Of a DNA stretch of 54,692 nt, positions 27,441 to 36,321 are shown in pieces. Numbering within the stretch: the stretch's first letter is position 1; every line of letters starts with the position of its first letter. A program made the translations under genes and the position numbers. Under the pieces are notes generated by a model. The model saw nothing but the letters and a program-made list of their open reading frames with translations. It had not been told where the DNA came from and made no database searches. Origin of the DNA: Paludibacteraceae bacterium (GTDB taxonomy: Bacteria; Bacteroidota; Bacteroidia; Bacteroidales; Paludibacteraceae); contig JAGCWQ010000201.1 in assembly GCA_017961765.1 (NCBI GenBank), positions 1 to 54,692 on the forward strand. Direction: 5' to 3'.

Positions 27441-28229
27441 ATGAAGAGGTGTTATGTTTCATTTTTGGGGCTGCTTTTTATTTCGCAGGCTCTTTGTGCG
27501 CAGGAGAAGCAAAGTCAGGTGACTATTGACTACATCAATCGATACAAGTCGATTGCTGTGGAGGAAATGAAGAAATATAAGATTCCTGCAAGTATCACAT
27601 TGGCGCAAGGCATTTTGGAGTCTGGCTCAGGCGAGAGTGAGTTGGCGAAGAAGAGCAACAACCATTTTGGCATAAAGTGTCACGACTGGCAAGGCGAGAA
27701 GGTTTATCACGACGATGATATAAAGAACGATTGCTTCCGAAAGTACCCTAAGCCGGAGGATTCTTTTGAAGACCATTCCATCTTTCTGCAAAGGTCTCGA
27801 TACAGCAAGCTTTTCGAATTGGAGATTACCGATTATGAAGGTTGGGCCAAAGGCTTGAAATCTTGCGGATATGCAACGTCACCCACCTATGCCGAGCGAT
27901 TGATAGCGGTGATAGAACGTTACAAGTTGTATGAATACGACAAGGCGGATGGCAAGAAATCTTCAGACGGCACAACGGTGGACGACAGGGAGAACGGAGT
28001 GGAGAAGAACTACAAGAAAGAGAGTTCCGTCGGTTCCATCTCGGTTTTGTCCAGACATGAGATAGTCAAGAAGGACGGCAGAAAGGCTGTCATTGCCCAT
28101 GCGGGGGATACCTATGAGTCGATAGCCAAGGAGTTGGGACTCAGGAAATGGGAGATCCGTTGGTACAACAAGGCCAAGAAGGGCGATTCGTTGGAGGTCG
28201 GAAAGACCGTATATATCCGTCTATGGTGA
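27441..28229 (+). CDS. exported glucosaminidase with C-terminal LysM domain
   Basis: The 262-residue protein has a signal peptide (residues 1-20, ending CAQ). A glucosaminidase (FlgJ/LytG-like) domain follows: ASITLAQGILESGSGESELA with the likely catalytic Glu, KSNNHFGIKC, DSFEDHSIFL and GWAKGLKSCGYAT. After a Ser/Lys/Glu linker, a LysM unit (about 208-262: HAGDTYESIAKELGL, then VGKTVYIRLW) binds peptidoglycan. It would cut the glycan strands of the wall in the periplasm. The gene is in a normal architecture for Bacteroidota and is followed by the NfeD-stomatin pair. Confidence 0.92.
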   Translation: MKRCYVSFLGLLFISQALCAQEKQSQVTIDYINRYKSIAVEEMKKYKIPASITLAQGILESGSGESELAKKSNNHFGIKCHDWQGEKVYHDDDIKNDCFRKYPKPEDSFEDHSIFLQRSRYSKLFELEITDYEGWAKGLKSCGYATSPTYAERLIAVIERYKLYEYDKADGKKSSDGTTVDDRENGVEKNYKKESSVGSISVLSRHEIVKKDGRKAVIAHAGDTYESIAKELGLRKWEIRWYNKAKKGDSLEVGKTVYIRLW

Positions 28230-28281
28230 TGGACGGATTGGTAGGTGCTGAATGTTGGATCTAGATAAAGAGGAGGTTGGT

Positions 28282-28710
28282 ATGGATGCGTATGTTATTT
28301 GGTTTATAGTGGCGATAGCTTTCACGGTTTTGGAGATGTTCACGTCGGGCTTTGCCGTGATGTGTTTCGGCATCGGTGCCTTGTTTGCTTCGATAGTTTC
28401 TTGTTTCGCAGGATTGAATGCTCAGATAGCGGCTATGGTTATAGGAACGGCTTTGAGTTTCTTCTTGGTTCGTCCGATAGTTTTGAAGTTCTTTTCCAAA
28501 AAGGAGAAGGAGTTCAAGTCGAATGCAGATGCCTTGATTGGCCGGGCTGCTATCGTATCGGAGAAGATTGACGCTGCAGCGCATACGGGGCGTGTGGCTG
28601 TTGACGGTGATGATTGGCGGGCGGTTTCGGAAGCCGGCGATGTCATAGAAAAAGGGACGAGGGTTGAAATCGTGAATCGAAATAGTTTAATATTAACTGT
28701 AAAAAAATAG
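28282..28710 (+). CDS. NfeD family membrane protein
   Basis: The protein (142 residues from the ATG at 28282) has three membrane helices in its first 80 residues (AYVIWFIVAIAFTVLEMF onward) and a C-terminal OB-fold segment (LIGRAAIVSEKI, GRVAVDGDDWRAVSE), the typical short NfeD form. The frame opens earlier at 28252, but an AGGAGG at 28271-28276 sits just before the ATG at 28282, a rare clear Shine-Dalgarno in this window, so that start is preferred. It pairs with the stomatin-like gene 4 nt downstream, the usual partner that acts with NfeD in membrane quality control. Confidence 0.9.
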   Translation: MDAYVIWFIVAIAFTVLEMFTSGFAVMCFGIGALFASIVSCFAGLNAQIAAMVIGTALSFFLVRPIVLKFFSKKEKEFKSNADALIGRAAIVSEKIDAAAHTGRVAVDGDDWRAVSEAGDVIEKGTRVEIVNRNSLILTVKK

Positions 28711-28714
28711 AGTT

Positions 28715-29662
28715 ATGTTGTATGTATTATTGGCGTTGGTGGCGTTAGTCATCATATACGTGTTGAGGGGATTCAAGATTGTTTCCCAGTCAGAGACGAT
28801 GATAGTGGAGCGGTTCGGACGTTATGACCGTACTTTGCCTGCAGGTATTAACATTATTCTCCCTATTGTGGAGAGCACGAAGGAGACGATGACGCGTAGC
28901 GCCTACGGTTCCATCAAGATGAGCTCGCACATCGATTTGCGTGAGCAGGTTTTCGACTTTGACAAGCAGAGTGTGATTACGAAGGATAATGTAATGACGG
29001 AGATTAATGCATTGATCTACTTCCAAATCGTCGATCCAGTGAAGTCTGTTTATGAAATCAAGAACTTGCCGATGGCTATTGAGAAGTTGACGCAGACGAC
29101 TTTGCGTAACGTGGTGGGTGAGTTGGAGTTGGATGAGACGTTGACCTCTCGTGACACGATCAACTCGAAGCTCCGTACAGTCTTGGATGAGGCTACGAAC
29201 AAGTGGGGTGTGAAGGTCAATCGTGTTGAGTTGCAAGATATTACACCTCCTGAGAGCATTCGTTTCGCCATGGAGAAGCAGATGCAAGCAGAGCGTGACC
29301 GTCGTGCCGAGATTTTGAAGGCTGAGGGTGAGAAGCAGTCGGCTATCTTGAAATCAGAGGGTGAGAAATCGGCAGAGATCAATGCGGCAGAAGCAGAGCG
29401 TCAGGCTAAGATTTTGAAGGCGCAAGGTGAGGCGGAGGCCAAGGTGCTTCAAGCCGAGGCAGAGGCAAAGGCCTTGAAGATGATTGCGGATGCAGTCGTT
29501 TCTAAGGGTGGCGATCCTGCTTCCTATCTCTTGGCTGTCAAGTATATCGATGGCTTGAAGGAGATGGTCAGTGGCAAGGACAACAAGACGGTTTACTTGC
29601 CTTATGAGGCTACTGGCGTATTGAGCTCGTTGGGAGGCATCAAGGATTTGTTTAAGAAATAA
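28715..29662 (+). CDS. SPFH/Band 7 (stomatin-like, QmcA type) protein
   Basis: The 315-residue protein has an N-terminal membrane anchor (residues 1-18), a Band 7 domain (RGFKIVSQSETMIVERFGRY, then LREQVFDFDKQSVITKDNV), and a long Ala/Glu/Lys-rich coiled coil (about 195-260) with repeated KAEGEK and AEAEAKA. The C-terminal YIDGLKEMVSG segment is typical. SPFH proteins form large rings in the membrane and organise proteases and other partners. It is translationally coupled with the NfeD gene (4-nt gap) and closed by a terminator. Confidence 0.94.
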   Translation: MLYVLLALVALVIIYVLRGFKIVSQSETMIVERFGRYDRTLPAGINIILPIVESTKETMTRSAYGSIKMSSHIDLREQVFDFDKQSVITKDNVMTEINALIYFQIVDPVKSVYEIKNLPMAIEKLTQTTLRNVVGELELDETLTSRDTINSKLRTVLDEATNKWGVKVNRVELQDITPPESIRFAMEKQMQAERDRRAEILKAEGEKQSAILKSEGEKSAEINAAEAERQAKILKAQGEAEAKVLQAEAEAKALKMIADAVVSKGGDPASYLLAVKYIDGLKEMVSGKDNKTVYLPYEATGVLSSLGGIKDLFKK

Positions 29663-29670
29663 TTAGGAAC

Positions 29671-29698
29671 GTTGGGGCGAAAAATCTCTCGCCCCAAC
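29671..29698 (+). terminator. hairpin terminator after the stomatin-like gene
   Basis: GTTGGGGCG (29671-29679) pairs with CGCCCCAAC (29690-29698). It sits 8 nt after the stop. The T-run is weak (ATTTCTATCT). Confidence 0.65.
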
Positions 29699-29827
29699 GA
29701 TTTCTATCTCTGCGGTTACCTCGCCCATTATAGGGTCGCCTGTTTGTTTTGACAGAAATCTTTCCGCTGTTTTATTTTGCTGAAACTCTTTCTTTTGTAA
29801 TTTTTGCTACAATTATTCCTTTTGCCA

Positions 29828-29859
29828 TTTGTTTGGTGTAAGAAAAATATTTATTTTTG
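29828..29859 (+). promoter_or_regulatory. promoter of the C10 protease gene
   Basis: TTTG (29828-29831) and TATTTTTG (29852-29859) are 20 bases apart. The start of transcription would be near 29866, about 100 nt before the first ATG (29965) of the signal-peptide frame. The rest of 29699-29960 shows no gene. Confidence 0.55.
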
Positions 29860-29985
29860 TGATGTTTTTCTGTGTGTTGTAATCGGATTGTATTTGATGC
29901 AATGGAGAACTATACTACATTTCGATGAAAAACCATTATTATTTATTGCGTTAATTTTTATAATATGCGATTGATTGATTTGAAA

Positions 29986-30041
29986 ATGCGGTGGGTGCTT
30001 TTTGTTTCGTTGTGTGCCCTCTATTCTTGTGAAAAAACGAA
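29986..30041 (+). other. lipoprotein signal peptide coding segment out of frame with the C10 protease
   Basis: From the ATG at 29986 (another in-frame ATG is at 29965) the translation is MRWVLFVSLCALYSCEK, a complete lipoprotein signal with Cys at position 15. In this frame translation goes on for about 35 more residues of unlikely sequence and stops. One extra A in the A6 run (30032-30037) would give CEKNEVVELPHNAE and continue into the protease. So this is the missing 5' end of the next gene, lost by a one-base frameshift. Confidence 0.7.
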
Positions 30042-31364
30042 GTGGTGGAACTACCCCACAATGCTGAGTCTGAGGTGCTGTCCGAATCGGAAAGTACTCT
30101 TAATTACAAAGCGCTCTATTCCCAACATCATACGATGGGAATAGACGAGGCTTCTGGATTAGCTGTCGATGCGGCTCGGTTGCTTTTGGATAATGATGAG
30201 ATGCGTTCTTCTCAACCAAGGGAGATAAACAATGTTTACATCATGCGGAAAGGTGAAAGTGGTTTGCGCCTTGGAACATCTGAAGAGACTCTTTTGCCTG
30301 ATACTATGGCATATGTGTTCAATTTTGCAGATAGTGCAGGTTATGCGGTTATTTGTGCAGACGATCGTGTTGGGTGTCCTGTTTTGGCTTGTGTGGAAAA
30401 TGGATCGCTTGAATTGGGAGTAGAATCGGATAATCCTGGAATCAATATATTTTTGGACAATGCCCAAGTTTTTATGAAACGTTCTATACTTAAATTTGAG
30501 CAGGAGAAAGATTCTTTGTTGAAAGTGGCTGAAAGTGAAAAGAAACAGACCGAGCCTAAAGAAAGGTTAAGAAAGGTTATGAAGGGAAGTTATTACTTGG
30601 TTTTAAGTGATGTCTATATAGAGCCTTTGTTGAAAACCGCATGGGGACAGCATGCTCCCTACAACAACGAGTGTCCTATATGTGAAGATAGAAAAAATGA
30701 TGATGATAGTCATAAGAAAGTTGGTTGTTGGGCTGTTGCTGTAGGTCAAGTCTTGGCATATCATAAAAATCCAAAATCGATGGGGGGCTGTACTTTTGAT
30801 TATGATGGGATGACAAGTACAAAGCATGCAGGTGATTTATCTGCTTCTTATCAGTATCAAGTTGCAAAACTGCTTCGTGAAGTAGGTTCCGTGTTAGAGA
30901 TGGATTATGGTTGTGGTCATAGTGGAACTAATGCAGAGGAACTTATCCCATGGTTGAGAAGGAAAGGTTATGATGTGTTGGCATCTAGGTATAATTGGAG
31001 AGCAGTTTATAGACAGCTTGAGTTGCATCATCCAGTTTTAATGCATGGGAAAAGGGAGAAGCATAATATACTTTATGCAGAAAATGGTCATGCTTGGGTT
31101 CTTGATGGTTGTAAAAGGACAAAAACTCTATATGAAACTTACAGGGTGGATTTAGACAAGGGTACGTATGAGATTACTTCTTCTGAAACAAGGTATATTG
31201 ATTATTATATACATATTAACTGGGGATGGGATGGCGCAAGTAATGGCTATTTCGTGCAGGGCTGTTTCGATACTTCTGATTCGGAATATTTCGATGATCC
31301 TAGTGATGGTAAAAAGAATTACAATTATAAATACGAACAAGAAATAGTAATTTTAGCTGATTGA
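30042..31364 (+). CDS. C10 family (streptopain-type) cysteine protease, 5' end frameshifted
   Basis: The open frame (440 residues from a GTG) has an N-terminal Spi-like pro-region (about 28-150) and a C10 peptidase domain. The nucleophile is Cys229 (KVGCWAVAVGQVLAYH), the histidine is His350 (ENGHAWVLDG) and the NWGWDG segment is at 393-398. Relatives are secreted or lipid-anchored proteases of Bacteroidales and SpeB of streptococci. This frame lacks its own signal; a lipoprotein signal lies directly upstream in another frame across an A6 run, so the active form needs slippage, phase variation or a sequence correction. It is AT-rich relative to its flanks. A lipoprotein gene follows 1 nt after its stop. 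Confidence 0.85.
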   Translation: MVELPHNAESEVLSESESTLNYKALYSQHHTMGIDEASGLAVDAARLLLDNDEMRSSQPREINNVYIMRKGESGLRLGTSEETLLPDTMAYVFNFADSAGYAVICADDRVGCPVLACVENGSLELGVESDNPGINIFLDNAQVFMKRSILKFEQEKDSLLKVAESEKKQTEPKERLRKVMKGSYYLVLSDVYIEPLLKTAWGQHAPYNNECPICEDRKNDDDSHKKVGCWAVAVGQVLAYHKNPKSMGGCTFDYDGMTSTKHAGDLSASYQYQVAKLLREVGSVLEMDYGCGHSGTNAEELIPWLRRKGYDVLASRYNWRAVYRQLELHHPVLMHGKREKHNILYAENGHAWVLDGCKRTKTLYETYRVDLDKGTYEITSSETRYIDYYIHINWGWDGASNGYFVQGCFDTSDSEYFDDPSDGKKNYNYKYEQEIVILAD

Positions 31365-31365
31365 T

Positions 31366-32067
31366 ATGATTAGTAAATTTAGAATTATTTGTAAATCATT
31401 CCTTTTTACAATAATGGTGATGCTAACCTGGAGTTGTGAACAAGGAGACGGTTATGGAGAGAGCTTTTTTTCAAAATCTTACATTACTGATTATGTGTAT
31501 CCTGATTCGTTGGTATCTCATTACGTTGAGACAGTAGATGATACAATGGTGGTGTGTCTTGATTTTCAGGCAACCTATCGTGTTGGGCTTTTATCTTATC
31601 GTCATTTTGCAGATTGGGAACGAAGGGAACAATTGTTTGATTCTTTGATGGTTAGTTATGGGGATACTACCTATAACGAGGATATCTATCTGGAAGGACA
31701 CCAAGCGTTGGCAACTCCTATCGATTCCATTTCTGTTGTTTCTGATGCCGATTATGATGAGAACCATACTGCTGGTTCTGATTTGTCGGATATTGTTATA
31801 TTCCAAGGTGTCTCCTATTATAATTTTATTTCACATGGTTATTTTAGGGAGAAAGATACCTTTGGGGATTATTACGATGATTATGGATCGAAATTGAAAA
31901 GAAGGTTGTCTGAATTACGCCCGGAGGATTATCATTTGTGGAAGTTTTATCCTTTCGAATTCAAATTCCTTAAGCCGTCCCTATCTCAAGTACATCACAT
32001 TACAGTTACTATTGCGACGGGAGGGAAAACGTTCAAGGTGACGGAAACGTTGGATTTCGGCAAGTGA
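31366..32067 (+). CDS. lipoprotein of unknown function, partner gene of the C10 protease
   Basis: The 233-residue protein has a lipoprotein signal (MVMLTWSC; Cys about 24) followed by EQGDGYG, an acidic start typical of surface-exported Bacteroidales lipoproteins. The rest is rich in Tyr, Asp and Ser and predicted beta (for example YVYPDSLVSHYVETVDDTMVV). No family is recognised. It starts 1 nt after the protease stop and before the terminator at 32129, so the two genes form one operon with shared low GC. Some C10 proteases are encoded beside small inhibitors; a similar role here is possible but not shown, and it is larger than those inhibitors. Confidence 0.78.
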   Translation: MISKFRIICKSFLFTIMVMLTWSCEQGDGYGESFFSKSYITDYVYPDSLVSHYVETVDDTMVVCLDFQATYRVGLLSYRHFADWERREQLFDSLMVSYGDTTYNEDIYLEGHQALATPIDSISVVSDADYDENHTAGSDLSDIVIFQGVSYYNFISHGYFREKDTFGDYYDDYGSKLKRRLSELRPEDYHLWKFYPFEFKFLKPSLSQVHHITVTIATGGKTFKVTETLDFGK

Positions 32068-32128
32068 TGGATTCTGTGGAAAAGTAGTCGGGATTATGGC
32101 ATTGTAATCGACTGTCACAAATAAAAAA

Positions 32129-32165
32129 CAGGTTGCATTTCTCAAAGAATGCAACCTGCTTTTAT
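32129..32165. terminator. bidirectional terminator between the C10 operon and glmM
   Basis: CAGGTTGCATT (32129-32139) pairs perfectly with AATGCAACCTG (32149-32159). It has CTTTTAT on the plus side and a run of six A before it that gives T on the minus side, so it serves both convergent units. Confidence 0.9.
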
Positions 32166-32179
32166 ATCGTTTGTGTTAT

Positions 32180-33571
32180 TTATATTCCCGCAATAGCCTT
32201 GATGTCGGCGATGATGGTATTGGCCAATTTATCAGCCTCGGCTTTGTTTGCAGCCTCAGAGTAGATGCGTATGATAGGTTCTGTGTTTGATTTTCTCAAG
32301 TGAACCCATCTGTCTGCGAAATCGATTTTTACACCGTCGATGTCGTTGATCTCCTCGTTCTTGTATTTCTCCTTCATGGCGCTCAAGATGGAGTCCACGT
32401 TGATTTCTGGCGTGAGTTGAATCTTGTTCTTGGAGATGTAGTATTCAGGGAAGGATTTGCGCAACTCGGAAACTTTTTGTCCCTTCTTTGCCAAGAGGGT
32501 GAGGAAGAGAGCGATGCCGACCAAGGCATCACGTCCGTAGTGGGCTTCAGGGTAGATGACTCCACCGTTTCCTTCACCACCAATTACGGCGTTCGTCTCT
32601 TTCATCTTAGTCACCACATTCACTTCTCCTACGGCTGCTGCGTTGTAAACGCCTCCATGTGCACGGGTTACGTCGCGGAGGGCGCGGGTGGAGCTTAGGT
32701 TGGAAACCGTGTTGCCTGGTGTCTGTGAGAGGATGTAGTCTGCAACGGAAACAAGGGTGTACTCTTCTCCAAACATAGCTCCGTTTTCACAAATCATGGC
32801 CAAGCGGTCCACGTCAGGATCGACAACGAAGCCCACGTCGGCCTTCTCCTTCTTGATGAGGTCGGAGATATCGGTCAAATGCTCAGGAAGGGGTTCTGGA
32901 TTGTGTGCGAAATGTCCTGTCGCTTCGCAGTTCAATTTGATGACGTTCTTTACGCCCAAACGGTCCAATAGTTCGGGGAGGACAAGTCCGCCCACGGAGT
33001 TGACGCAATCGATAGCTACCTTGAAGTTGGCTTTCTTTATCGCTTCTACGTCCACCAATTTCAGTTTTAGAACCTCGTCGATGTGGATTTTGTTGTAGTC
33101 GTCCCTTCTTGTTACTTTGCCCAACTCATCGACTCCTGCGAAGGTGAAATCCTCCTTCTCGGCGATGGCAAGCACCTCTTTTCCCTCTTTGTCGTTGAGG
33201 AACTCTCCCTTCTCGTTGAGAAGCTTGAGTGCGTTCCATTGCTTAGGGTTGTGGCTGGCCGTCAGGATAAGTCCACCGTTGGCTTTCTCTTTTTGTACGG
33301 CCACTTCTGTCGTCGGTGTTGAGGCCAACCCGATGTTGACGACGTTCATTCCTATGCCGATGAGCGTACCTGTCACGAGGTGGTCAACCATCTCTCCAGA
33401 GATGCGGGCATCGCGTCCCACCACGATTTTATAGTTGTCTGATTGACTGTGTCTTTTGATCCAAGTGCCGTAGGCAGCCGTGAATTTTACTACGTCGAGT
33501 GGACTCAAGCCCTCGCCGGCCGAGCCTCCGATGGTTCCTCTGATACCGGAAATAGATTTGATTAAAGTCAT
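32180..33571 (-). CDS. glmM: phosphoglucosamine mutase (phosphohexomutase family)
   Basis: The 463-residue enzyme converts glucosamine-6-phosphate to glucosamine-1-phosphate on the way to UDP-GlcNAc. The phosphoserine loop is TASHNP (Ser106), the metal loop is DPDVDRLA (near 253) and the sugar loop is GEGNGG (near 335), followed by the phosphate-binding RKSNTEPIIRIYSEA end. The start ISGIRGTIGG is typical of the Bacteroidota GlmM form. It is divergent from the tamL gene, with its own -7 box at 33635-33642. Confidence 0.93.
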   Translation of the reverse strand: MTLIKSISGIRGTIGGSAGEGLSPLDVVKFTAAYGTWIKRHSQSDNYKIVVGRDARISGEMVDHLVTGTLIGIGMNVVNIGLASTPTTEVAVQKEKANGGLILTASHNPKQWNALKLLNEKGEFLNDKEGKEVLAIAEKEDFTFAGVDELGKVTRRDDYNKIHIDEVLKLKLVDVEAIKKANFKVAIDCVNSVGGLVLPELLDRLGVKNVIKLNCEATGHFAHNPEPLPEHLTDISDLIKKEKADVGFVVDPDVDRLAMICENGAMFGEEYTLVSVADYILSQTPGNTVSNLSSTRALRDVTRAHGGVYNAAAVGEVNVVTKMKETNAVIGGEGNGGVIYPEAHYGRDALVGIALFLTLLAKKGQKVSELRKSFPEYYISKNKIQLTPEINVDSILSAMKEKYKNEEINDIDGVKIDFADRWVHLRKSNTEPIIRIYSEAANKAEADKLANTIIADIKAIAGI

Positions 33572-33634
33572 TTTGTATGATATTTAGTTTTCTTCTTTAT
33601 TCTGCTTTGGAATGACAAATTTCCAAAATGTAAG

Positions 33635-33642
33635 CAAAATTA
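33635..33642 (-). promoter_or_regulatory. -7 promoter box of glmM
   Basis: Minus strand TAATTTTG, a full match to TAnnTTTG, 64 bases upstream of the glmM start. No clear -33 box. Confidence 0.4.
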
Positions 33643-33718
33643 ACAAAAAAGGCTGATACGGACCTATGAAAATAAGTTTTTTATGGATTGGGGATTTTTT
33701 AGCAAGCGTGGAATAGCC

Positions 33719-33726
33719 TATCTTTG
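33719..33726 (+). promoter_or_regulatory. -7 promoter box of the tamL-like gene
   Basis: TATCTTTG matches the -7 consensus, 31 bases before the ATG at 33757. Confidence 0.45.
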
Positions 33727-33756
33727 TGTGATTTTTGATGTTGTAAGTTTTGAGTG

Positions 33757-36057
33757 ATGAAGTTTTTCAAACTTTATATAAGTATATTCTTTATGGGACT
33801 TCTTTTGTCGGCTTGTTCTCCGACGAAGTTTGTTCCTGATGGGCAATATCTATTGGATAAGGTCGATTTCGTGACTGATGAGGAGGATATCAGCAAGAGC
33901 GATTTGAAAATGTATCTCCGCCAAGAGCCTAATTTCAAGGTTTTTGGCCTCTATAAATTGTATCTCTCTTTCTATAATATGTCGGGACGCGATTCCACCA
34001 AATGGAGGAATCGGCAACTTCGTAGTATTGGTGAGCCTCCTGTAATCTATGATGAATATTTGACGAACAGGTCGGAACAGGAGATTCAGAAGTTCGTGCG
34101 TACGAAGGGCTATTGCAATGCGGAGGTCAAGGCCTGGACGGACTATAACAACAAGAAGGCGAAGGTGACTTACTATGTGAAGTCCAATGAGCCTTACCGC
34201 CTTAGAAACATATCCTATAATTTTGCCTCGGATCCGGCGATCGATTCTTTGTTTGCTTTGTCTAACAAGAAGGATTCCTATCTGAAGGAGGGGATGCTAT
34301 TTGATATCGATCAGTTGGACGAGGAGCGGAAACGTATTGACCGCTTGCTGAAACGTCGTGGTTACTATTACTTTAACAAGGACTATCTCGTCTATACGGC
34401 AGATAGTTCGTTGAAGAGCCATCAGGTGGATGTGACGCTTAGCTTGAAGCCTTATCTGAAGTCGCTCCCCGACGGAACCTTGGCGGAGGTTCATCATAAG
34501 CGCTATACGGTGCGCGATGTGAACGTCTTGGTTCTGAAGGATTCGAAGTCTTCTTACTCGCCACAATTCCATTACGATACGTTGCGTTACAAGCCTAACC
34601 TCAATATTATCTCGCAGGGGAAACCCATCTTGCGTCCGAAGATTTTGGATGAGGAGTTGCGTATCTATCCTTATTTGTCTTACAGCAGTTTCTTTGTCGA
34701 ACGTACTTATGCGAAATTGAATGCGTTGGGGGCTATCCGTTCAACCAATATCGAGTTTGTGGCGTTGGGCGACAGCTCGAGCCAGTTGGATTGTTTCGTC
34801 CTGATTAGTCCGAGCAAGGCTCAATCTTTCTCCCTCGATTTGGAAGGTACCAATTCGTGGGGCGACTTGGGTTTTGCTGTTACGGGAGGTTATACACACA
34901 AGAATATTTTCCGTGGTTCTGAGACCTTCAACTTGAAGGGACGCTACGAGCAGGAGGCCTATTCCGGCATCACCAATTTCTTGAGTGACCACACGAAAGA
35001 TATCGGGGCGGAGATGAGCCTTAATTTCCCGCGTTTCATGTTCCCGTTCACGACGCGCCAGTTCCGTCAACGTGTCAGTGCTTCGACCGAGTTCAAACTA
35101 TCGTATAATTACCAGACACGTCCGAACACCTACGAGAAGTACTCCTCCACCATTGGTGTGCGCTATATATGGAATATGCGTAGGTTTTACCGTTACTGTT
35201 TCGACATCGTAGATTTGAATTATGTGAACATCAATACCCATCCTGATTTCGACTCGTTGTATAGTGCACCGAAATATTCAGTCTTGAGGAATAGTTATTC
35301 CGACCACTTCATCCTCAGCTCCGGTTTTTCGATTGTTTTCGATGACAAGTCAAGTTTGCGTCGTCGGGACAAGACCTACTACAAGGTGGCGGTCGAGAGT
35401 GCGGGAAATCTTTTGCAGGGAATCTTTGCTTTGTCCGGACGCGAGCCTAATGAAAACGGGCAGAAGGAGTTCGCCGGAATCCCTTATTCTCAGTATGTCA
35501 AGGGAGAGGCTCATTTTGCAAGAAGCAAGTACATTGATAGGAAGAATATCTTGGTTTACCATTTAGGTTTTGGTTTGGCTTATCCTTATGGAAATGCGGA
35601 GATTGTGCCATTTGAGAAACGTTTCTTCGGAGGAGGAGCCAACAGTGTGAGGGGATGGTCTGTTCGAACCTTGGGACCAGGTAGTTACTCTTCGGAGAAC
35701 AAGGACGATTTTGTGAAGCAGTCGGGAGATGTGAAGATAGATGCCAACATAGAGCATCGAACGAAGTTGTTTTGGAAGATAGAGATGGCCGCCTTCGTGG
35801 ATGCGGGAAATGTTTGGACGATTCGCCAATATGAGTCCCAGCCGAGGGGAGCCTTCAACTTCGATACCTTCTATGAGGAGATTGCGTTGGCTTACGGAGC
35901 TGGATTGCGTTTTGACTTCACCTTCTTCTTGTTGCGTTTTGATGTCGGAGCGAAGGCCTACGACCCATCCCGTATCTCTACGGAGCGATGGCGTTTCAAG
36001 GGTTTGAACTGGTCGGACGACTTCGCCTTCCATTTTGCGATTGGATATCCGTTCTGA
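33757..36057 (+). CDS. TamA-like outer-membrane lipoprotein TamL (Omp85/BamA superfamily)
   Basis: The protein (about 766 residues) has a lipoprotein signal (GLLLSAC, Cys about 19) followed by SPTKFVPDGQYLL, then POTRA-like repeats (about 30-330) and a C-terminal 16-stranded barrel with the Omp85 motif VRGWSVRTLGPGSY (near 630) and a Phe as the last residue. A lipidated TamA-type protein is the known TamL form of Bacteroidota, which works with TamB in envelope assembly. TamB is not in this window. A GTG at 33754 directly precedes the ATG used here. It is divergent from glmM. Confidence 0.9.
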   Translation: MKFFKLYISIFFMGLLLSACSPTKFVPDGQYLLDKVDFVTDEEDISKSDLKMYLRQEPNFKVFGLYKLYLSFYNMSGRDSTKWRNRQLRSIGEPPVIYDEYLTNRSEQEIQKFVRTKGYCNAEVKAWTDYNNKKAKVTYYVKSNEPYRLRNISYNFASDPAIDSLFALSNKKDSYLKEGMLFDIDQLDEERKRIDRLLKRRGYYYFNKDYLVYTADSSLKSHQVDVTLSLKPYLKSLPDGTLAEVHHKRYTVRDVNVLVLKDSKSSYSPQFHYDTLRYKPNLNIISQGKPILRPKILDEELRIYPYLSYSSFFVERTYAKLNALGAIRSTNIEFVALGDSSSQLDCFVLISPSKAQSFSLDLEGTNSWGDLGFAVTGGYTHKNIFRGSETFNLKGRYEQEAYSGITNFLSDHTKDIGAEMSLNFPRFMFPFTTRQFRQRVSASTEFKLSYNYQTRPNTYEKYSSTIGVRYIWNMRRFYRYCFDIVDLNYVNINTHPDFDSLYSAPKYSVLRNSYSDHFILSSGFSIVFDDKSSLRRRDKTYYKVAVESAGNLLQGIFALSGREPNENGQKEFAGIPYSQYVKGEAHFARSKYIDRKNILVYHLGFGLAYPYGNAEIVPFEKRFFGGGANSVRGWSVRTLGPGSYSSENKDDFVKQSGDVKIDANIEHRTKLFWKIEMAAFVDAGNVWTIRQYESQPRGAFNFDTFYEEIALAYGAGLRFDFTFFLLRFDVGAKAYDPSRISTERWRFKGLNWSDDFAFHFAIGYPF

Positions 36058-36061
36058 TTTT

Positions 36062-36082
36062 CTCGTATTTGTCATTTACGAG
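36062..36082 (+). terminator. weak hairpin after the tamL-like gene
   Basis: CTCGTA (36062-36067) pairs with TACGAG (36077-36082), 5 nt after the stop. There is no strong T-run, so this may be a weak or factor-assisted terminator. Confidence 0.35.
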
Positions 36083-36239
36083 ATGAGTCTTTGTGGAAGG
36101 TTTTGTTGTTGAGGTTGTTTTTGTAGAGAAGGTACAATAATAGCATCTTGCATCATGAAAACGAATTTATTTTATAGGAGTGTTGCCTTTCATTGAGGCT
36201 CTTCCACTAGTAAGTTTTTGATTATCATTAATCTTTATA

Positions 36240-36270
36240 TTGTTATAAGCGGATATTTTGCTTATCTTTA
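36240..36270 (+). promoter_or_regulatory. promoter of the YwqK/MORN-like gene
   Basis: TTG (36240-36242) and TATCTTTA (36263-36270) are 20 bases apart. The expected transcript would have a leader of about 45 nt and a TAGGAGG (36312-36318) just before the ATG at 36322. Confidence 0.55.
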
Positions 36271-36321
36271 ATATCCATTTTTTTGAATTGGGTTAGGTGT
36301 TTTACTATATTTAGGAGGCTT

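Noticed and set aside
30030-30045. Programmed -1 frameshift with a canonical X XXY YYZ heptamer
   Set aside because: The frame is GAA AAA ACG, so the heptamer does not fit the rule; slippage or an indel in the A run is the simpler reading.
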